NCBI RefSeq assembly: GCF_965363235.1
Contig: NC_134845.1
Coordinates: 30,320,524-30,384,523, forward strand
Direction of reading: 5' to 3'
Source of the DNA: Mytilus galloprovincialis
Lineage: Eukaryota > Mollusca > Bivalvia > Mytilida > Mytilidae
DNA: 64,000 nt
The notes under the pieces were generated by a model. The model saw only the letters and a list, made by a program, of their open reading frames with translations. It was not told where the DNA came from and did no database searches. Position numbers and translations under genes: made by a program. The number at the start of each line of letters is the position of its first letter. Within the stretch, counting starts at the first letter, position 1. Shown piece by piece: positions 58,162 to 64,000 of this stretch.

Positions 58162-58411
58162 CATACCTGCCAACTGTCACTATTTGCGGGGGATTTCCCC
58201 CATGGAGGCTCCCAAATTGAAGTTTTTAAAGAGCAATTATGTTCACAATTTTAACAAAACAATTAATTTTTCAATGAATTGAGGCTTATAAAAATATGAA
58301 GAAGCCTAAAAACAACATTACACTGTATATGAAGCTTGACTGTTTTTTAGGGTATGGCAGACATCTTGCATGCAAAACCCCCATGGGCATTTTGAAAACT
58401 TGGCAGGTATG
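58162..58411. mobile_element. MITE with CATACCTGCCAA inverted termini, TSD AAATTG
   Basis: CATACCTGCCAA (58162-58173) is inverted as TTGGCAGGTATG (58400-58411). AAATTG flanks both ends (58156-58161, 58412-58417). A diverged relative lies at 44320-44570. Confidence 0.88.
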
Positions 58412-58417
58412 AAATTG

Positions 58418-59944
58418 GTTATACAACATCTGTATTGATTGAAAAATGTAATGCACTAACTGATAACAATGCTGTAAAACTCAGTTTTTGTTAACAACCC
58501 TCAACACTATTTATACTGTTATGGCACAAAAATATCAAACCTTATTTGTTCTTTTATTTTTATTTTGGGGCAACAAAAAATGGTACAGATGAATACTTTT
58601 CACCTACCTTTAAAATAATTTTAAATGAGAAAATATAAACTTAAGATTAAGGTATATTCACAGCTTGATGCAAGGATGAAAAACAATTAAGTGTAACATA
58701 AAGGTTGTGAAAATCTGCACAATTACAATATTAACTTGCCATTTCATTGGCTCTTCAAGAACAGTTATTACAAATAGAAAATCCATTTGGATGCATTTTC
58801 TATGAAAACGATATAAACACTAACAAAACAGTAAAACAAAAATTATACACAAATCTGTACTTAGCATAACTATATGAAGGTCAATTTGTAGTTCTAAACT
58901 CTTTCATTCAGAAGATGATGTGATAATAATGTGGTTTTACCTGAAACAGAAACATGTAAAATATAATTTGCAAGGTAGACACATAAATGTATAATACAGT
59001 TGGAAGAAAAATACAAGATAAAACGTTATAATAGACACATTGCTGTTTTAAATTCAGAAGTCCAATTTACAGAGCCTTTCAAATGAGTTAATGTGGATTT
59101 ATTATTATTATGGGACACCTCTTGTGTGGATTTTATATGTATATGTTAACTTTGAATTTATATGTTTAATGAAGTATGAATTTGCAAAACCTTAAAATCA
59201 TATATCCTTGACAAATTTTCCTCAATCCAGGGAATTGGTATCCACAGTATGGTTTGATTTGAACGAAATGTTTTGAACTAGACATAGCAACTATTTATCA
59301 ATTAATCTATTGAATGGTGTGGTCCAAATTTAATCATTTAATCAGTATTTCAGAGATAAGTAATGTCTAATGATAAAAATATAACCAGGTCATGTCTGTA
59401 AATATTATAAAAACCTGTATCTGACTGATCATCAAGTTAGATATTCAACCTCAAACAAGTTGTGTATCAAATAGTTGATCTTAGCTAAATCTCTTGGTAA
59501 GGGGGGACAACTCTTTATTTTTTGTAAACTAGCAAATGTTCATAATATTTATCAAACATTTTACTACTCAACTACATGTAGAATAAAAAAAAAACTGTTT
59601 AAAATTATTTAGAGCAAAGCCTCCCGTTCTAATCTTGTACAAATAAAATTATATTTTGAGACAATGTATTATTATTCTATATATACTACTGAACATCAAG
59701 CATAACTTCTTTTGGTCTCTGATAAGAGGTTATCTTCTTGGCAAAAACACCACATATTATTATTTTAATTTTTCTGTCATCAATGGTAGATTTTAATATG
59801 TAGTTGTTGAAGTCAATAAAATTGAGAATGGAAATGGGGAACGGAAAACTTTTTAGATATTTGGATAGTTTTCACAATTATGGATAACTTTAATCATAAA
59901 TCAATAAAATGTGTCAATGCTTTGTAATGAACTTACAGTGTAAA
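58418..59944. other. Intergenic DNA between convergent C1orf74-like and ST13 genes
   Basis: The right part is presumably ST13 3' UTR. A short head fragment of the GAGAATGGAAATGGGGAA repeat lies at 59823-59845. No polyadenylation site was assigned. Confidence 0.4.
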
Positions 59945-62900
59945 TTACTCTGGTGGTGGTTGACCAAACTTTCCAGCCATTTTGTTGATTAGTGTCTGAA
60001 CCTTAGGGTTATTTTGATATTTAGAAATGTTAGCTGGATTTGTACTGATGTCTTGAAATGCTGCAGACACTTCAGGATCCTGAAATAAAAAAACATACCT
60101 TTTGCATGACATATATTGAAAGTGTAACATGTCCTTGTTTACAAAGTATACCTAAATCTACCAATAAAATAAAGTAAGACAATAGCCCTTGAGAAATAGG
60201 AAGGCTTAATCTACCAATAAAATAAAGTAAGAACAATAGCTCTTGAGAAATAGGAAGGCTTAATCTACCAATAAAATAAAGTAAGAACAATAGCTCTTGA
60301 GAAATAGGAAGGCTTAATCTACCAATAAAATAATAAGAACAATAGCTCTTGAGAAATAGGAAGGCTTAATCTACCAATAAAATAATAAGAACAATAGCTC
60401 TTGAGAAATAGGAAGGCTTAATCTACCAATAAAATAATAAGAACAATAGCTCTTGAGAAATAGGAAGGCTTAATCTACCAATAAAATAATAAGAACAATA
60501 GCTCTTGAGAAATAGGAAGGCTTAATCTACCAATAAAATAAAGTAAGAACAATAGCTCTTGAGAAATAGGAAGGCTTAATCTACCAATAAAATAAAGTAA
60601 GAACAATAGCTCTTGAGAAAGAGGAAGGCTTAAACTACCAATAAAATAAAGTAAGAACAATAGCTCTTAAGAAATAGGAAGGCTTAATCTACCAATAAAA
60701 TAAAGTAAGAACAATAGCTCTTGAGAAATAGGAAGGCTTAATCTACCAATAAAATAAAGTAAGAACAATAGCTCTTGAGAAATAGGAAGGCTTAATAAAT
60801 AGGAAGGCTTAATCTACCAATAAAATAAAGTAAGAACAATAGCTCTTGAGAAAGAGGAAGGCTTAATCTACCAATAAAATAAAGTAAGAACAATAGCTCT
60901 TGAGAAATAGGAAGTGTGGTCAAATTTGGTTCTTATTTGCCCTATAGTTTCAAAGTAGAGTAATTTTGTAAAATTTAATTAACAACTTACAACTTACAAC
61001 AAGTGATGAGAAAGGCTATCTTTTGTCAAAAATAAACAAATGACAAAACTAGAGGCTCTCAAGAGCCTGTATCGCTCACCTGATTCTACTTGGGTTTTTG
61101 AAATCATATAAAAAAATATAAATTTGGCTAAAAGTGACAACACAACCTCATACGGAAAGGAACATTCAGGCTATGTTTAATTTCATTCAAAAGTCCCCCA
61201 CTGGCGGCCATCTTGATCGGCTACAAAGTAACAACACTTGGTCAGCACCTCATAAGGAACATTCATGCCATGTTTGGTTTCATTCCATTCAGTGGTTCTC
61301 TAACAGAAGTCATTTGTATGCATTTCCCATAGAGTCCTATGTTAAACTAAGTCCCCCACTGGCTGCCATCTTGGATAATGGATCGGCTACAAAGTAACAA
61401 CACTTGGTCAGCACCACATTAGGAACATTCATGCCATGTTTGATTTCATTCCATTCAGTGGTTCTCTAAAAGAAGTCATTTGTATGCATTTCCCATAGGG
61501 TCCTATGTTAAACTAAGTCCCCCGCTGGCGGCCATCTTGGATGATGGATCGGCTACAAAGTAACAACACTTGGTCAGCACCTCATATGGAACATTCATGC
61601 TATGTTTGGTTTCATTCCATTCAGTGGTTCTCAAAAAGAAGTCATTTGTATGCATTTCCCATAGGGTCCTATGTTAAACTAAGTCCCCCGCTGGCGGCCA
61701 TCTTGGATAATGGATCAGCTACAAAGTAACAACACTTGGTCAGCACCTCATAAGGAACATTCATGCCATGTTTGGTTTTATTCCATTCAGTGGTTCTCTA
61801 AAAGAAGTCATTTGTATGCATTTCCCATAGGGTCCTATGTTAAACTAACTCCCCCACTGGCGGCCATCTTGGATAATGGATCGGCTACAAAGTAACAGCA
61901 CTTGGTCAGCACCTCATAAGGAACATTCATGCCATGTTTGGTTTCATTCCATTCAGTGGTTCTCTAAAAGAAGTCATTTGTATGCATTTACCATAGGGTC
62001 CTATGTTAAACTAAGTCCCCCGCTGGCTGCCATCTTGGATGATGGATCAGTTACATAGTAACAACACTTGGTCGGCACCTCATAAGGACCATTCATGCCA
62101 TGTTTGGTTTCCTTCCATTCAGTGGTTCTCAAAAGAAGTCATTTGTATGCATTTCCCATAGAGTCCTATGTTAAACTAAGTCCCCCGCTGGCGGCCATCT
62201 TGGATAATGGATCGGCTACAAAGTAACAACACTTGGTCAGCACCACATTAGGAACATTCATGCCATGTTTGATTTCATTCCATTCAGTGGTTCTCTAAAA
62301 GAAGTCATTTGTATGCATTTCCCATAGGGTCCTATGTTAAACTAAGTCCCCCGCTGGCGGCCATCTTGGATGATGGATCAGCTACATAGTAACAACACTT
62401 GGTCGGCACCTCATAAGGAACATTCATGCCATGTTTGGTTTTATTCCATTCAATGATTCTCTAAAAGAAGTCATTTGTATGCATTTCCCATAGGGTCCTA
62501 TGTTAAACTAAGTCCCCCGCTGGCGGCCATCTTGGATAATGGATCGGCTACAAAGTAACAACACTTGGTCAGCACCACATTAGGAACATTCATGCCATGT
62601 TTGATTTCATTCCATTCAGTGGTTCTCTAAAAGAAGTCATTTGTATGCATTTCCCATAGGGTCCTATGTTAAACTAATTCCCACCGCTGGCGGCCATCTT
62701 GGATGATGGATCGGCTACAAAGTAACAACACTTGGTCAGCACCTCATAAGGAACATTCATGCCATGTTTGGTTTCATTCCATTCAGTGGTTCTCTAGAAG
62801 AAGTTCAAAATGTAAAAAGTTAACGACGACGACGACGGACGACGACGACGACGGACGACGGACGCCCAGTGGTGAGAAAAGCTCACTTGGCCCTTCGGGC

Positions 62901-63729
62901 CAGGTGAGCTAAAAAAGTGAGCTTTAAAGGTAAGAGATGATAAGGTAAATAGCCATGGCCATAAATTGATCTATGGAAAATATGTGTCACCAAATTATGT
63001 GTACCTGGAGAATTTAATAGGAGAAATGATTAATTTTATTTTAATATCTTTTCGTATCTTCATTTGTCAACCTACATTAAATTTTACAAGACTGTCCCAG
63101 GTTAGGGGAGAGTTGGGATCCCGCTAACATGTTTAACCATGCCACATTCTCCATGTTTGTGACAGTCCCAAGTCAGAAGCCTAAAATTCAGTGGTTGTCG
63201 TTTATTTATGTATTACATTATTGTTTTTCGTTCATATTTTGTACATAAATTATGCCGTTAGTTTTCTCCTTTGAATTGTTTTACATTGTCATTTCAGGGC
63301 CTTTTATAGCTGACTATGCTGTATGGGATTTGCTCATTGTTGAAGGCCATATGGTGACCTATAGTTGTTAATTTCTGTATCATTTTGGACTCTTGTAGAG
63401 AGTTTTCTCATTGACAATTATACCACATCTTCTTTTTTATAATAATAAAATTTTAACCTGGAATGCAGAAAGAATTTCTGGATCACTGAGTAGCTTGGAT
63501 AAATCTGGCATTCCACCTCCACCTCCAGCGCCTGCTCCAGGCATACCTCCTCCCATACCACCAGGCATGCCTCCCATGCCACCGGGCATGCCTCCCATAC
63601 CACCGGGCATGCCTCCCATACCACCGGGCATACCTCCCATGCCACCAGGCATGCCTCCCATACCACCTGGCATGCCTCCCATACCACCTGGCATGCCTCC
63701 CATACCACCTGGCATACCTCCCATACCTC
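59945..63729 (-). CDS. ST13: ST13 / Hip (Hsc70-interacting protein), last two coding exons
   Basis: Cytosolic co-chaperone that binds the ATPase domain of Hsc70 (family knowledge). The penultimate exon, 63458-63729 (272 nt), encodes about ten 7-residue repeats MGGMPGG, then [20 protein letters not shown] and EILSAFQ. The last exon, 59945-60079, encodes [20 protein letters not shown], then [20 protein letters not shown] and PPPE before the stop. Phases agree (the exon starts two bases into a glycine codon and ends in phase 0). The GGMP region and the DP/STI1-type C-terminus match the vertebrate ST13 layout. The penultimate donor is GTTAAA, weak beyond the GT. The TPR and N-terminal dimerisation regions lie to the right of the window. 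The intron holds a minisatellite and a tandem-core element. Confidence 0.93.
60145..60915 (+). repeat. 54-bp minisatellite in the ST13 intron
   Basis: About 14 copies of a unit containing AATCTACCAATAAAATAAAG and AATAGCTCTTGAGAAATAGG. Spacing is 54 bp, with a 52-bp variant (AATAATAAG) in a run of copies around 60310-60500. One partial duplication (AATAAATAGGAAGGCTT) lies near 60795. Confidence 0.93.
61046..62910 (+). mobile_element. Tandem-core element: ten 166-bp units, GAC microsatellite, 3' hairpin
   Basis: The left end is AGAGGCTCTCAAGAGCCTGT plus ATCGCTCACCTG. TAACA(A/G)CACTTGG recurs at 61229, 61395, 61561, 61727, 61893, 62059, 62224, 62390, 62556 and 62723, a near-constant 166 bp. A GAC/GACG tract follows (62822-62867). 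The right end (62880-62910) is a hairpin of AGCTCACTTGGCCC and GGGCCAGGTGAGCT with a TTC loop and one G-T type mismatch. GCTCACCTG at the left and CAGGTGAGC at the right are inverted. It lies in the ST13 intron. Confidence 0.88.
63228..63437 (-). repeat. Interspersed bivalve element ('GATGTGGTATGATTGCC' family), reversed
   Basis: Reverse complement of the element at 8431-8627. TTTTATAGCTGACTATGCTG, GTTGAAGGCCATATGGTGAC and ACAATTATACCACATCTTCT align with it in opposite order. It ends about 20 bp from the ST13 exon. Confidence 0.8.
63550..63729 (-). repeat. ST13: 21-bp coding minisatellite in ST13
   Basis: A 21-bp unit (CCACCGGGCATGCCTCCCAT + A on the + strand) encodes MGGMPGG on the minus strand, repeated about eight to ten times. 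Synonymous and near-synonymous changes distinguish the copies. Confidence 0.88.
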
Positions 63730-64000
63730 CTGAAAAGACAATATGGTAAAGTTAAGGCAATAGAGATTAGTAACAAAATACTGACATAAAAACACTCCAG
63801 CATAATGAAAGAAATCATTTGATTTTGCAAATACTAGTGTGCTTTAAGGGCATATGATACAGTTTCAATCCTATAATGATTTGTTCAGGGATCTCCATGG
63901 ATGAAAATTGAACAATGGAGGAACTTTCACCATCACAAACCGTGTGTAACCCGTACAGTGAAGCGTGATCAAAAGTATAACATCCCCCCAACCTTTTAGT
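63730..64000. other. ST13 intron, runs off the window
   Basis: No further ST13 exon or other feature was found in the last 270 bases. Confidence 0.5.

Noticed and set aside
60072-60660. Antisense frames of 18-residue repeats in the ST13 intron
   Set aside because: Produced by the 54-bp minisatellite. No start context, splice site or homology.
61134-62912. Series of similar ~60-residue frames ([20 protein letters not shown]...)
   Set aside because: They are translations of successive 166-bp satellite units. The unit is not a multiple of three, and each frame simply restarts in the next unit.
63411-63749. 112-codon proline-rich frame on the + strand (PPGMPP repeats)
   Set aside because: Shadow of the ST13 GGMP exon on the opposite strand.

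Overview
The window is AT-rich, repeat-dense animal nuclear DNA. Several interspersed repeat families have consensus motifs I recognise from marine mussels (Mytilus), for example the 'GATGTGGTATGATTGCC' element, the 'AAAGGCAACAGTAGTATACC' element, and tandem-core elements ending in GACGA/GACGG microsatellite. A bivalve, most likely a mussel, is inferred. No rRNA, tRNA or CRISPR feature could be supported.

Host genes, left to right. (1) A complete voltage-sensing phosphatase gene (VSP/TPTE type) lies on the minus strand at 5980-26266. I reconstructed 14 coding exons by splice sites and reading phase. They give 548 residues: a four-segment voltage sensor with four S4 arginines, the VSP-type [10 protein letters not shown] catalytic loop, and a C2 domain. 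(2) A 1008-residue multipass membrane protein with no recognised domain lies at 38691-41717 (+), in one uninterrupted exon. (3) A C1orf74 (UPF0739/DUF4504) homologue lies at 53854-54636 (+), also in a single coding exon. (4) The last two coding exons of ST13 (Hip, Hsc70-interacting protein) lie on the minus strand at 59945-63729; the TPR part of the gene lies beyond the right edge.

Mobile DNA fills much of the rest. Two LINEs with long reverse-transcriptase frames lie at 1-2140 (cut by the window edge) and 44616-47108, and a third decayed LINE tail is at 37560-37880 (-). There are several short DNA transposons with clear terminal inverted repeats, and for four of them a matching target-site duplication is visible (26544-27639, 43607-43834, 56488-57551, 58162-58411). 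A fifth lies inside another inverted-repeat element within VSP intron 2 (21327-21540, inner 21373-21493). No LTR element, retrovirus or Polinton remnant was recognised.

The most striking non-genic pattern is a shared architecture in repeat families with unrelated cores (8628-9496, 17567-19275, 21075-22452, 23991-24945, 61046-62910): a defined left end, 3-10 tandem units of about 160-190 bp, usually a GAC-rich microsatellite, and a terminal hairpin. This resembles bivalve 'pearl' / Helitron-like non-autonomous elements. One copy (23991) joins the left end of one family to the tandem core of another, and the core at 13808-14424 again carries a version of the same left end, so modules appear to be exchanged.

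The four host genes have no obvious shared pathway and no sign of operon-like organisation; they look like ordinary neighbours. VSP couples membrane voltage to phosphoinositide dephosphorylation, ST13 is a cytosolic co-chaperone, and the other two have no established function.
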